This document shows, piece by piece, positions 23,693 through 32,634 of a DNA stretch of 43,007 nt. Each line of letters begins with the position of its first letter. Position 1 is the stretch's first letter. The notes beneath the pieces were generated by a model. It saw only the letters and a program-made list of their open reading frames with translations. It ran no database searches and was not told where the DNA came from. The position numbers and the translations under genes were made by a program. Source of the DNA: Lachnospiraceae bacterium A4. Lineage in GTDB: Bacteria > Bacillota > Clostridia > Lachnospirales > Lachnospiraceae. The stretch lies in assembly GCA_000403215.2 (NCBI GenBank), contig KE159527.1, positions 779,751-822,757 of the forward strand, given 5' to 3'.

Positions 23693-24304
23693 TTAATATA
23701 ATGTTCCAGTCTCGGGGCGGTCAGCATTCTCTGACACAGCGGCTTTGTCTAAGGCGGCAGTGATCGCCTGCATCAGCAGCATTGAGGTATAGCGGTTCTC
23801 CTCACCATAGCTGACATTTTCAATACTTTGCTCGGCTAAGATGACTGCTGAGAGCTCAGAGAGCGTGGGGCTCATCAGCGGATATAAGGTCGTCACAGAC
23901 TCGTCAAGGTTTGTCAGGGTGATGGAATTGATGTGGTCCTTGTCTACGGCAACCTGTAGCTCTACATGCGCTGTGCCAAGCAGCAGTGTGCTGGAATAAA
24001 TGCCGGGAACGTAAATATTCCGGGCGGTTGTATTCGTGTCCGTCACAGTGCTGGAGGTCTGGTTTGCGCCGTCCGGGGCAGTGGCGGAGGGGGCTGTGTC
24101 AGGCGTGGTCTGAGAGGGTGTCTGCGGCAGCATCTGTTCTGGCGTCTCCTCTGCATTCTGGGCAGGAACAGGAGAAGCAGCGTCTTTGGCGGGCATAAAA
24201 AGAGAGACTGCAACCATTATGATAAGTACACTCACAACCAGAAGCACAAGTGCATAGACAATTTCCTTTGAGCGAAGTACAACGATTTTGGTGTTAGAGC
24301 TCAT
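23693..24304 (-). CDS. Membrane-anchored FMN-binding-domain-like protein
   Basis: A 203-residue protein with one N-terminal membrane anchor (residues about 16-36, YALVLLVVSVLIIMVAVSLF), a linker of about 60 residues rich in P, T, S and A, and a C-terminal domain (residues about 98-190: YVPGIYSS, AHVELQVAVDKDHINSITL, YTSMLLMQAITAALDKA) that follows the layout of the FMN-bind domain of RnfG/NqrC and related proteins. The usual SGAT flavinylation motif is replaced by NVSYGEENRYTS, so covalent FMN attachment is not expected. It is read divergently from glnA, with GGAG 7 bp before ATG 24304. The location is extracytoplasmic; the function is unknown. Confidence 0.6.
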   Translation of the reverse strand: MSSNTKIVVLRSKEIVYALVLLVVSVLIIMVAVSLFMPAKDAASPVPAQNAEETPEQMLPQTPSQTTPDTAPSATAPDGANQTSSTVTDTNTTARNIYVPGIYSSTLLLGTAHVELQVAVDKDHINSITLTNLDESVTTLYPLMSPTLSELSAVILAEQSIENVSYGEENRYTSMLLMQAITAALDKAAVSENADRPETGTLY

Positions 24305-24405
24305 GTAACAACTCCATTTTTGTTCTTTTTATAATGGTATGAAGGTCATGCCCGGAATATGCTTTGGGGCTGGCAAAAAAGTTTGATCGGAAAGGGATAC
24401 AGCGT

Positions 24406-25737
24406 ATGGCAAAATATACAAAACAGGATATCATCACGATGGTGGAGGAAGAGGATGTAGAGTTTATCCGTATGCAGTTTACGGATATAGAAGGAAATTT
24501 TAAGAATGTGGCAATCACGTCAAGCCAGCTTGAAAAGGCGCTGGGCAACGACTGTATGTTTGACTGTTCGCTTGTCGAGGGCATGCTGCCCACGGACAAT
24601 GCGGACATGTTTCTGTATCCGGACTTGGACACGTTTACAATCTTTCCATGGAGACCCCAGCAGGGAAAAGTGGCGCGCTTTATCTGCGATGTATACCGCG
24701 CAGACCGCACTCCTTTTGAGAGTGACTGCCGTTATATCCTCAAGAAAGCGCTGCGGGAAGCTGCCCAGATGGGATATACCTTTGAAGTGGGGCCGGAGTG
24801 TGAGTTCTTTTTGTTTAATGCAGATGAGAATGGCAGACCCACGACAAATACCAATGAGCAGGCAGGATTTTTTGATATGGGACCGCTTGATAACGGTGAG
24901 AATGCACGGCGCGATATTGTGCTGACGCTGGAGGATATGGGCTTTGAGGTGGAGGCGTCGCACCATGAGAAGGCGCCGTCCCAGCATGAAGTGGATTTCC
25001 GCTATGATGAGGCGCTCGCGACGGCGGACAACATTATGACGTTCAAACTTGCGGTCAAGACGATTGCCAAGCATCATGGCCTGCACGGAACCTTTATGCC
25101 CAAACCGCGTATGGAGTTCTGCGGCTCTGGTATGCATATCAACATGTCTCTGAGCAAGGACGGCAGAAATATTTTTGATGATCCTGCTGATGAAAATGGA
25201 CTGAGCAGGGAAGCCTATTATTTTATGGGGGGACTGATGAAGCACGTCAAGGGAATCTGTGCCGTGACAAATCCTCTGGTCAACTCCTACAAGCGGCTTC
25301 GTCCGGGGTTTGAGGCGCCGGTGTATATCGCGTGGAGTACACTTGGCGCGAACACGCTGATACGCGTGCCCAATATCCGCGGCGAGCACACGAGAATCGA
25401 GCTGCGCAGTCCAGATCCCTCCGCAAATCCTTATCTTGCAATCGCGGCGTGCCTGATGGCGGGGCTTGACGGAATCAAAAACCAGATTGAGCCAGAGGAC
25501 AAAGTGATGGATAATATCAATGTGATTTCGGAGGAGGAGGCGCTAAGGCGCGGCATCAGAAAGCTGCCCACAGACCTTCTCGAAGCGTGTGAGGAGATGA
25601 GGAAGGACCCGCTTTTGAAGGAATTGCTTGGAGAACGTGTGTTTGAACAGTATTATGACTCCAAAATTGCGGCGTGGAAGGAGTACGACGCGCAGGTGAC
25701 AAGCTGGGAGATTGAAGCTTATTTGTATAAAATCTAA
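24406..25737 (+). CDS. glnA: Glutamine synthetase, type I
   Basis: A 443-residue GSI-alpha type enzyme, matching the Bacillus/Clostridia length. Visible: FTDIEGNFKNVAI, DCSLVEGMLPTDNADMFL (N-terminal beta-grasp with the active-site aspartate loop), VGPECEFFLF with metal-binding glutamates, GSGMHINMSLSKDG, NSYKRLRPGFEAPVYIAWS (ATP and glutamate binding), and RIELRSPDPSANPYLAIAA. It makes glutamine from glutamate, ammonia and ATP. The adenylylation tyrosine region of the beta type is absent. ATG 24406 has GGAAAGGG just upstream; an in-frame upstream start at 24364 is less well supported. An ANTAR regulator follows 59 bp downstream. Confidence 0.95.
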   Translation: MAKYTKQDIITMVEEEDVEFIRMQFTDIEGNFKNVAITSSQLEKALGNDCMFDCSLVEGMLPTDNADMFLYPDLDTFTIFPWRPQQGKVARFICDVYRADRTPFESDCRYILKKALREAAQMGYTFEVGPECEFFLFNADENGRPTTNTNEQAGFFDMGPLDNGENARRDIVLTLEDMGFEVEASHHEKAPSQHEVDFRYDEALATADNIMTFKLAVKTIAKHHGLHGTFMPKPRMEFCGSGMHINMSLSKDGRNIFDDPADENGLSREAYYFMGGLMKHVKGICAVTNPLVNSYKRLRPGFEAPVYIAWSTLGANTLIRVPNIRGEHTRIELRSPDPSANPYLAIAACLMAGLDGIKNQIEPEDKVMDNINVISEEEALRRGIRKLPTDLLEACEEMRKDPLLKELLGERVFEQYYDSKIAAWKEYDAQVTSWEIEAYLYKI

Positions 25738-25796
25738 GGACACCATTCCATTACAGTGAAAAGAAGTACTGTTTCATAGGATTTGGGGGTGTACGG

Positions 25797-26342
25797 TTGA
25801 CAAATATTATAGTAGCTTTTGCCAAGCTGGAGGATGCCAGACGTATCAAAAACATTCTGGTCAAAAGCGGATTTGGCGTGACGGCAGTGTGCACCTCCGG
25901 CGCACAGGCACTGGGCTATGCCGATGAATTTCATGATGGGCTCATCATCGCGGGCTACCGGCTGGCGGACATGATCTGTGCCGAGTTAAAGCGCAGTCTG
26001 CCTGAGGGCTTTGAGATGGTGGTGATGGCGTCACAGCGGGTGCTTGCCGAGGTTCAGGGCGACGGAATCATCGGGCTTGCCATGCCGCTCAAAGTGCATG
26101 AGCTGGTCAGCACAGTCGATATGCTGTCACAGGGCATTGTCCGGCGCAGAAAAAAGCGGCGGGAGAAGCCGAAGGTACGCGATGAGAAGGAGGCTGCCAT
26201 CATCGCGGGCGCAAAGCAGCTTTTGATGGCAAGAAATAACATGACGGAGGAGGAGGCACACCGCTATCTGCAAAAACACAGTATGGACAATGGCACAAAT
26301 CTCGTAGAGACGGCGCAGATGCTTCTGGCGTTAAAGCAATAA
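25797..26342 (+). CDS. ANTAR-domain response regulator, probable nitrogen antiterminator
   Basis: A 181-residue protein with an N-terminal receiver-like domain (residues about 3-120, TNIIVAFAKLEDARRIKNIL) and a C-terminal ANTAR RNA-binding domain (about 135-180, AKQLLMARNNMTEEEAHRYL ... NLVETAQMLLAL). The typical receiver phospho-acceptor is unclear: DGLIIAGYRL lies where the acceptor strand should be, with no obvious DD/D/K set. ANTAR proteins bind paired hairpins in leader RNA and prevent termination. An ANTAR regulator next to glnA occurs in other Clostridia (for example nitR of Clostridium acetobutylicum). The start is TTG 25797 after GGGGGTG. Gap to manC is 26 bp. Confidence 0.88.
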   Translation: MTNIIVAFAKLEDARRIKNILVKSGFGVTAVCTSGAQALGYADEFHDGLIIAGYRLADMICAELKRSLPEGFEMVVMASQRVLAEVQGDGIIGLAMPLKVHELVSTVDMLSQGIVRRRKKRREKPKVRDEKEAAIIAGAKQLLMARNNMTEEEAHRYLQKHSMDNGTNLVETAQMLLALKQ

Positions 26343-26368
26343 ACCAGTATCGTGGAAGGAGAGAAAAG

Positions 26369-27700
26369 ATGAATATCGTTTTACTATCAGGTGGCTCAGG
26401 AAAGCGTCTCTGGCCGCTGTCCAATGAAATCCGCTCAAAGCAGTTTCTAAAGCTGCTCAGCGATGCAAATGGCAGTCATGAGTCGATGGTACAGCGCGTG
26501 TACCGCCAGATTACGCAGGCGGGAATCCAAGCAAATATCGTCGTCGCGACATCGGCGACACAGGTGGAGTCGATTAAGGGACAGTTGCCGGACGATGTAG
26601 ATGTCGTGGTAGAGCCAGAGCGCAGGAATACTTTTCCTGCAATCGTGCTTGCCGCGTCGTATCTGGAATCCAAAAAGCAGATGGACCCGGAGGAGACCGT
26701 CATCGTGCTTCCCGTGGACCCTTATGTGGAGGTGGCATATTTTGAAACCTTTAAAAAGATGGATGCGCGCGTGCAGCAGGGAGGGGCAGATCTTGTCCTG
26801 ATGGGGATAAAACCGTCCTACCCTTCGGAAAAATACGGTTACATCATACCCGGAGCGGGCGGAAGCGTGATCGGCTTCAAGGAAAAGCCCGACGAGGCCT
26901 CGGCAAAAACTTTAATTGAGCAGGGCGCGCTCTGGAATGCGGGCGTGTTTGCCTTCAAGCTAAAGTATTTGATGAAAATTGCAGACAATTATTTGGACAG
27001 CAGGGAATTTGATGATGTTGTGGCGAATTATGCCAGTCTGAAAAAAGACAGCTTTGACTATGAGGTGGTCGAGAAGGCGGACGCGCTCGCAGTCATTCCA
27101 TACAGCGGTGAGTGGAAAGATATCGGCACATGGAACACGCTCACCGAGGAGATGCAGGAGGAGAGCATCGGCGATGTGGTTCTGGGGGAGGCGTGCATCA
27201 ATACCCATGTGATCAATGAATTGTCGATTCCTGTCGTGGCGCTTGGCACGCAGAATCTGGTGATCGCTGCGGGGCAGGATGGTATACTGGTATCAGATAA
27301 GCACAAAAGTTCGTATATCAAGCCGTATGTGGAGAATATTGACAACCGTCCAATGTATGAGGAGCGCCGCTGGGGAGAGTACAAGGTGTATGACTACAGC
27401 CAGTATGCCGACGGGACGAAATCTCTCACAAAGCATGTGACCATCAATGCGGGCTGCGCACAGGACTATCATGTGCACCGCTATAAAGATGAGGTGATCA
27501 CCGTGGCAAACGGCGAGGGTGAGCTTGTTGTGGACGGCTGCCTGATGAAATTGTCGCGCGGGGATTCCATCTCGATTCGGCGGGGGCAGAAGCACGCAAT
27601 CCGGGCGTTTCAGGATTTGCAGCTCATATCGGTACAGATCAGCGAGGACAACACAGAGAACGACACGGAAGTGTTCGGCTGGAGTTGGTCAGAAACATGA
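26369..27700 (+). CDS. manC: Mannose-1-phosphate guanylyltransferase with C-terminal cupin
   Basis: A 443-residue two-domain protein. The N-terminal half (residues 1-about 260) is a nucleotidyltransferase with the signature LSGGSGKRLWPLS and the sugar-phosphate motif FKEKPDEAS. The C-terminal part (about 325-440) is a cupin of the mannose-6-phosphate isomerase type II fold: YKVYDYSQYADG, then DYHVHRYKDEVI with histidines, then IRRGQKHAIRA. It forms GDP-mannose from mannose-1-phosphate and GTP for surface polysaccharides. AAGGAGAG precedes ATG 26369. The linker between the domains is long, and the cupin may or may not be an active isomerase. Confidence 0.9.
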   Translation: MNIVLLSGGSGKRLWPLSNEIRSKQFLKLLSDANGSHESMVQRVYRQITQAGIQANIVVATSATQVESIKGQLPDDVDVVVEPERRNTFPAIVLAASYLESKKQMDPEETVIVLPVDPYVEVAYFETFKKMDARVQQGGADLVLMGIKPSYPSEKYGYIIPGAGGSVIGFKEKPDEASAKTLIEQGALWNAGVFAFKLKYLMKIADNYLDSREFDDVVANYASLKKDSFDYEVVEKADALAVIPYSGEWKDIGTWNTLTEEMQEESIGDVVLGEACINTHVINELSIPVVALGTQNLVIAAGQDGILVSDKHKSSYIKPYVENIDNRPMYEERRWGEYKVYDYSQYADGTKSLTKHVTINAGCAQDYHVHRYKDEVITVANGEGELVVDGCLMKLSRGDSISIRRGQKHAIRAFQDLQLISVQISEDNTENDTEVFGWSWSET

Positions 27701-27731
27701 GAGGAACGTTAGAAAATAGAGGTATAAGACG

Positions 27732-28601
27732 ATGAAATTTACAAAAATGCATGGGTGCGGTAACGATTATATCTATGTCAATGGCTTTGCGGAGCAGATT
27801 GCTGCGGACAGAAAACCAGCGCTGGTGCGCAGGCTCAGCGACAGGCATTTTGGAATCGGCGGGGACGGCGTAATTTTTATTAATCCGGGAAAGCGTGCCA
27901 GTTTTGAGATGGAAATGTACAATGCGGACGGCACGAGGGCACAGATGTGCGGAAACGGAATCCGCTGTGTGGCAAAGTATGTGTATGATTACGGCTTGAC
28001 AGACCAGACCAGCATTACAATAGAAAGCTTTGGACAAGTGAAGTATCTTTGCCTCACGCTGGGCGCGGACGGCAAGGTATCGACGGTACGGGTGAATATG
28101 GGCGCACCGATTTTGACCGCATCAGAGATTCCTGTGGTGTCTGGCAATGAGCAGGTCGTTGATGAGGACATCGAGGTGGACGGGCAGCACTACAAAATGA
28201 CATGCGTGTCAATGGGCAATCCCCATGCAATCGTATTTTTGAAGCATTTGTTAGATTTTGATATAGAAAGTTTTGAAATAGAAAAAATAGGCCCCCACTT
28301 TGAGCATCACACACGCTTTCCAGAGCGGGTAAACACAGAGTTTGTGCGCGTTATTGACAGAAATACTGTTCAGATGCGCGTCTGGGAACGCGGGACTGGC
28401 GAGACGCTTGCATGTGGAACCGGGTGCTGCGCAACCGTTGTCGCCTGCGTGTTAAATGGCCTGACAGACACCAAAGTTACAGTGAAGGTGCTCGGCGGCG
28501 AGCTTCTGTGCGAGTGGGAGCAGACAGAGAACCTTGTCTATATGACGGGCCCGGCGGAGACTGTGTTTGACGGTGAGATCGCGTTGCAGGAGGAAATGTG
28601 A
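27732..28601 (+). CDS. dapF: Diaminopimelate epimerase
   Basis: A 289-residue enzyme with both catalytic cysteines in their motifs: C73 in QMCGNGIRC and C228 in ACGTGCCATVVA, and the N-terminal TKMHGCGNDYIYVNG. It converts LL- to meso-diaminopimelate for lysine and peptidoglycan synthesis. GGTATAAGACG precedes ATG 27732, a weak ribosome binding site. The next gene, an MBOAT acyltransferase, starts 1 bp after its stop codon, so the surface-modification cassette is translationally linked to dapF. Confidence 0.95.
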   Translation: MKFTKMHGCGNDYIYVNGFAEQIAADRKPALVRRLSDRHFGIGGDGVIFINPGKRASFEMEMYNADGTRAQMCGNGIRCVAKYVYDYGLTDQTSITIESFGQVKYLCLTLGADGKVSTVRVNMGAPILTASEIPVVSGNEQVVDEDIEVDGQHYKMTCVSMGNPHAIVFLKHLLDFDIESFEIEKIGPHFEHHTRFPERVNTEFVRVIDRNTVQMRVWERGTGETLACGTGCCATVVACVLNGLTDTKVTVKVLGGELLCEWEQTENLVYMTGPAETVFDGEIALQEEM

Positions 28602-28602
28602 G

Positions 28603-30012
28603 ATGCTTTTCCCTAGTGAGGTTTTTTTGTTTGTATTTTTTCCAATCGTGCTGGTGGTCTACTATGCATTGTTGCGAAAGACAAAAACGCTGAAAAATAT
28701 ATTTCTGCTGGCGGCAAGCCTTTTTTTCTATGCGTGGGGTGAGCCGACGTATGTTTTTTTGATGATTGCAACGATTCTGGTCAATTGGATTTTTGGTATT
28801 TATGTGGATGTGTTCCGCGACAAAAAGGCAGTGGTCACGGTGCTGTTTGTGCTGCTGGTGGCGGTCAATATCGGCACGCTGGGATGGTTTAAGTACAGTG
28901 AGTTTACGGTATTGCAGATCAACCGTTTCCTGCACACGAATATTCCAGTGCCGATCGTGCCGCTGCCGATAGGCATTTCCTTCTATACGTTTCAGGCGAT
29001 GTCGTATGTGATTGATGTGTACCGGCGCCGTGGAAAAGTCCAGAAAAATCCTTTGCAGGTAGGGCTGTATATCGCACTGTTTCCACAGTTAATTGCGGGC
29101 CCCATCGTGCGCTATGAGACGATTGCAGAGCAGATTGACCACCGCACGGAAACCTTTGCAGATTTTTCGGCGGGTGTCACCAGATTCTGCATTGGTCTTG
29201 GCAAAAAGGTGCTGGTCGCAAACAACATGGCAGTGATCGCGGACAATGCGTTTGGACTGATTATCAACCATGAGTTTCAGGCGTCTATGGGCATGGCGTG
29301 GCTTGGCGCGGTCGCGTATACACTCCAAATCTTTTTTGATTTTTCTGGATATTCGGATATGGCAATTGGCCTTGGGCAGATGTTTGGATTCCATTTTGAG
29401 GAGAACTTTAACTATCCCTATATTTCCAAGACTGTGTCGGAGTTCTGGCGCAGATGGCACATATCCATGCAGACATGGTTTCGGGATTATGTGTATTTTC
29501 CAATGGGCGGCAGTAGGGTTTCGAAGCCGAGGGTGATTCTCAACTTATTTGTCGTGTGGCTGCTGACGGGCATGTGGCATGGTGCGAACTGGACTTTTAT
29601 TGCGTGGGGGCTCATGTATTTTGTGATTCTGACGGTTGAGAAGCTGACAGGGCTTGGCAAGAAAAATTACTGGTGGGGCCATCTGTACACAATGGTTCTG
29701 GTGATTATCGGCTGGGTGATTTTCCGCTCGACGGGCATGGGAAATGCTATTTTGTACATCAAGGCAATGTTTGGCATCGGTGCGAAGGGAATTATTGACA
29801 AGGCAGTCTGGGCATATATCGCCCAGAACTGGATATACTTTGTATTTGCAATCATTGGCTGTGCGCCGGTTATGCCGTGGATTGACAAAAAACAAAAAGA
29901 CAGCCAGATCTGGCAGATTGTCTATGCAGCGGGGCTTGTGGTGTGTCTGGTGGTCAGCGTATCGTTTATCTGCAACAATGCGTACAACCCGTTTATATAC
30001 TTTAATTTCTGA
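28603..30012 (+). CDS. MBOAT-family O-acyltransferase (AlgI/PatA-like), copy 1
   Basis: A 469-residue polytopic membrane protein. Family signatures: FYAWGEPTYVFLM near the N-terminus, PIGISFYTFQAMSYVIDVYR, LFPQLIAGPIVRYE, DFSGYSDMAIGLG, EFWRRWHISMQTWFRDYVYF and the histidine motif TGMWHGANWTFIAWG. It moves an acetyl group across the membrane to a partner protein that transfers it to an extracellular polymer. I chose ATG 28603 because GCAGGAGG lies 8 bp upstream. The AlgJ-like partner follows 79 bp downstream. A homologous cassette lies at 33,259-35,963. Confidence 0.94.
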   Translation: MLFPSEVFLFVFFPIVLVVYYALLRKTKTLKNIFLLAASLFFYAWGEPTYVFLMIATILVNWIFGIYVDVFRDKKAVVTVLFVLLVAVNIGTLGWFKYSEFTVLQINRFLHTNIPVPIVPLPIGISFYTFQAMSYVIDVYRRRGKVQKNPLQVGLYIALFPQLIAGPIVRYETIAEQIDHRTETFADFSAGVTRFCIGLGKKVLVANNMAVIADNAFGLIINHEFQASMGMAWLGAVAYTLQIFFDFSGYSDMAIGLGQMFGFHFEENFNYPYISKTVSEFWRRWHISMQTWFRDYVYFPMGGSRVSKPRVILNLFVVWLLTGMWHGANWTFIAWGLMYFVILTVEKLTGLGKKNYWWGHLYTMVLVIIGWVIFRSTGMGNAILYIKAMFGIGAKGIIDKAVWAYIAQNWIYFVFAIIGCAPVMPWIDKKQKDSQIWQIVYAAGLVVCLVVSVSFICNNAYNPFIYFNF

Positions 30013-30091
30013 TTTAAAGATTTTTCATCATAGATTTTTATCGCAGATCTTTATATCTGATTTGGAAAGGTTGGAAAGGACAGGAGATGAA

Positions 30092-31210
30092 ATGAAGAAC
30101 AGGGACAGATGGATTACGATTGCTTTTCTCATTTTTATACTGGTGATACCGCTTGTGACTGTGGTGCGCACGCTGCTGCCAAGCCAGCAGGAGAGTGCGC
30201 TGACGGACGAGGAACAGGCAGTCCTAGAGCAAAACGGAACCTTGGCCAATGGGGCACAGACAAACACAAAGGACGAGACGGGGCAGGGTACTGCGTCCAA
30301 GGAGACTGGATTTGCCAGACTACAGAAGGCGGTCAATCAATTTACGGACTCTTTATTTGGGCGCACGAAGCTGATCGGCTTTAATACAGAGCTGACTTCG
30401 CTGCTCACCGGAGGGACTTATATTGAGTCCACGCAGACGCTCATGGGAAAAAATAATATGTTTTTCTATAAGACGGAGCTGGACGGACATCCGATTTGGG
30501 ATTATATGGGCATCAACCATTTTACGCAGGAGGAGATGGCGGCGATTGCGGCAAATCTCGCGGCGACAAGAGAGCATCTGGCGGCAAGAAATATTGAGTT
30601 CTATACCATGTGTATTCCCAACAAAGAGATTATCTATGCAGAGAATATGCCGGATACCATCGCGAGGGTCAATGAAGTTTCCCGCGGGGAGCAGTTGGCG
30701 GACTATCTGCATGAGAATACGGATTTGGTGTTTGTCTATCCCAAGGAAGCATTGATGGCGAACAAGGACAAAGCGCCGCTTTATTACATTACGGATTCCC
30801 ACAGCAATCAGATCGGGGCATTTGTGAATATGCAGGAGTTTTTCAGGACGGTTTACGGCACGCATGCGGAGATGGACTCGGTGCGTTTTCGTACTGATGC
30901 GACAGATTACTCAGGGGATCTTGTCATGATGGCGGGGCTGGCGGACAAATACAAACTAGATACCGTGTATGTGTTTGAGCCGGATTCAGCGGACAAGGCG
31001 CAGTATCATGATCAGGTGCTGCTGTATGTCGGGGATTCCTTTGGCGGCTTTCTATCGCAGATCTGCAAGGGATACTATAAGGAGGTTTACTGGGAGGACG
31101 CGCGGGATTTCCAGTACAGTATGCTCGACCGGTACGAGCCAGATGTCGTGATCTGGGAGCGCGCGGAGAGGTACTGCGAAGTGTTTCGCGAGCCAATTTT
31201 AATAAAATAG
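30092..31210 (+). CDS. AlgJ/AlgX-like (SGNH-type) acetyltransferase partner, copy 1
   Basis: A 372-residue protein with one N-terminal signal-anchor (residues about 9-28, ITIAFLIFILVIPLVTVVRT) and an extracellular domain. ITDSHSNQIGAF carries the D-x-H pair typical of AlgJ/DHHW proteins and YVGDSFGGFL carries the GDS serine block, giving a complete Ser-His-Asp set. It accepts acetyl groups from the MBOAT partner and transfers them to a surface polymer. The start at ATG 30092 follows GGACAGGAG; longer frames upstream would overlap the MBOAT gene. Expressed with copy 1 of the MBOAT gene. Confidence 0.85.
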   Translation: MKNRDRWITIAFLIFILVIPLVTVVRTLLPSQQESALTDEEQAVLEQNGTLANGAQTNTKDETGQGTASKETGFARLQKAVNQFTDSLFGRTKLIGFNTELTSLLTGGTYIESTQTLMGKNNMFFYKTELDGHPIWDYMGINHFTQEEMAAIAANLAATREHLAARNIEFYTMCIPNKEIIYAENMPDTIARVNEVSRGEQLADYLHENTDLVFVYPKEALMANKDKAPLYYITDSHSNQIGAFVNMQEFFRTVYGTHAEMDSVRFRTDATDYSGDLVMMAGLADKYKLDTVYVFEPDSADKAQYHDQVLLYVGDSFGGFLSQICKGYYKEVYWEDARDFQYSMLDRYEPDVVIWERAERYCEVFREPILIK

Positions 31211-31273
31211 AAAATACTACCATAAAAATACACATGAAGAAACGTATCTATAATGTACTGGGAGGGGGTCCGT

Positions 31274-31807
31274 GTGGAGGAAAAACAGTTCGATGCGTGC
31301 ATGAAACGCATGAAGTCTGGCGACAAGGGTGCACTGCACGAAATTTATGAGGCGTATCTTGGATATATTTATGCCATTGTACGCCAAACTGTATCAAACC
31401 GTGAGGACGCGGAGGATGTCACCAGTGAGTTTTTTATGAAGCTATGGCGGCTTGCAGATACATACCGTGGCGGGAATGGACACCATGCATGGATGGCGGC
31501 GATTGCCCGGAATATGGCAGTTGATCTCATGAGAAAGACAAAGCGTGAAATCTTGACAGAGCAGTTTGCAGACAACATGACGGAGACGGCGTCGGAGGCG
31601 TGTGTCGAGCAGGAGGTGCTCTCAGACCTGAGCCTGCGGCAGGCACTGGACGCGCTAAAGCCGTCGGAGCAGCAGGTGGTACACCTAAAGATTATGGGAG
31701 AACTGACTTTTCAGGAGATAGCAGATATTCTTAAAATTCCACTTGGAACAGTAACTTGGCGATATCAGAATGCGATCAAAAAGTTGAGGAGATACGGTTA
31801 TGAGTAA
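31274..31807 (+). CDS. ECF-type sigma factor
   Basis: A 177-residue sigma-70 family protein of extracytoplasmic-function type. Region 2 (residues about 20-90) contains YIYAIVRQTVSNREDAEDV and FFMKLWRLADTYRG, then AWMAAIARNMAVDLMRK; region 4 (about 120-175) contains ALDALKPSEQQVVHLKIMG and FQEIADILKIPLGTVTWRYQ. I chose GTG 31274 after GGGAGGGGG; an ATG at 31253 upstream adds only seven residues. The start of the next gene overlaps its stop by 8 bp, as usual for a sigma/anti-sigma pair. It probably controls nearby surface genes, but no matching promoter set was established. Confidence 0.92.
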   Translation: MEEKQFDACMKRMKSGDKGALHEIYEAYLGYIYAIVRQTVSNREDAEDVTSEFFMKLWRLADTYRGGNGHHAWMAAIARNMAVDLMRKTKREILTEQFADNMTETASEACVEQEVLSDLSLRQALDALKPSEQQVVHLKIMGELTFQEIADILKIPLGTVTWRYQNAIKKLRRYGYE

Positions 31808-32513
31808 GGATTTGGAAAAAGAATACAGGGCGCTTATGGACAGTGAAGCACCTAATCTGTGGGCACGCATTGAAGCCGGGCTCGAGGAAAAAGAAAAACC
31901 AGCGGGACGCAAAAGGCATCGTATCAAACTATGGGCAGGCTTGGCGGCAGCATGTGCGTGTGCGGCAGTATGTATTCCTGTTATGAAGAGCTGTCTGCCG
32001 CTTAGCGGCGGCGCTACGTACACAGCAGAACCAGCCCGAAATGATACAGTATCTATAGAATGCGTACCACAGGCGGCAGCGCTGCCAGCGGAAGGCGCGG
32101 AGTCTGCGGCCGAGGCAGTGCAGGAGAACAGTGTGCGTTCGGCGGCTGAAAATGGGGAAGATACTTGTATGCTGGAGGATTCGGACGAGGTTTTGTCAGG
32201 CGCTATGGACAATGGAGCGGGCGCACTGGCTGGGGCACTGCAGGAGAACAACAGTTTTGTTGTCACGGCAGAGATTCTTGACATAGATCTTCGCCTGAAC
32301 AGCGGCATTGTGTATCTTGCCAAAGTGGTCTCATCGGAGGACGAGGCAGTGCAGGCGGGCAGTGAGATCAAAATCTTTCGTTCTGCGCTGGCTGCGGAGG
32401 GTATGATCACGCTGGAACAGTCCCGGACGTATGAGCTGACGCTTATGAAAGAGGCGGCACAGGGTGAGGAGGAGGTGCCAAGCTACACATTGCAGTCCGC
32501 AGCAAAACCGTAA
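31800..32513 (+). CDS. Putative anti-sigma factor, single-pass membrane protein
   Basis: A 237-residue protein overlapping the sigma factor gene by 8 bp. It has an acidic cytoplasmic N-terminus (about 1-42, EKEYRALMDSEAPNLWARIE), which could hold the sigma factor, a basic KRHRIK patch, one membrane segment (about 45-61, LWAGLAAACACAAVCIPV) and an extracellular domain of about 170 residues with low-complexity A/E/S-rich sequence followed by a small folded part (FVVTAEILDIDLRLNSG, then KIFRSALAAEG). No zinc HXXXCXXC motif is present. The role comes from position and topology, not from a recognised domain. Confidence 0.65.
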   Translation: MSKDLEKEYRALMDSEAPNLWARIEAGLEEKEKPAGRKRHRIKLWAGLAAACACAAVCIPVMKSCLPLSGGATYTAEPARNDTVSIECVPQAAALPAEGAESAAEAVQENSVRSAAENGEDTCMLEDSDEVLSGAMDNGAGALAGALQENNSFVVTAEILDIDLRLNSGIVYLAKVVSSEDEAVQAGSEIKIFRSALAAEGMITLEQSRTYELTLMKEAAQGEEEVPSYTLQSAAKP

Positions 32514-32634
32514 TGCAGTCTTACAATACACAAAAGTTTTTCACGGGCCATATGAATACTTATGAAGCTTCAAGGAAACAATGAGAGTACCGAGGTATAT
32601 GAAGAGGGTATTTGTAGAAAAAGGAGGGTAATTT

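Noticed and set aside
24330-24335. TATAAT as the glnA promoter
   Set aside because: There is no -35 box at 16-18 bp (AACAAC at 17 bp), so I did not list it as a promoter, although transcription from nearby is likely.
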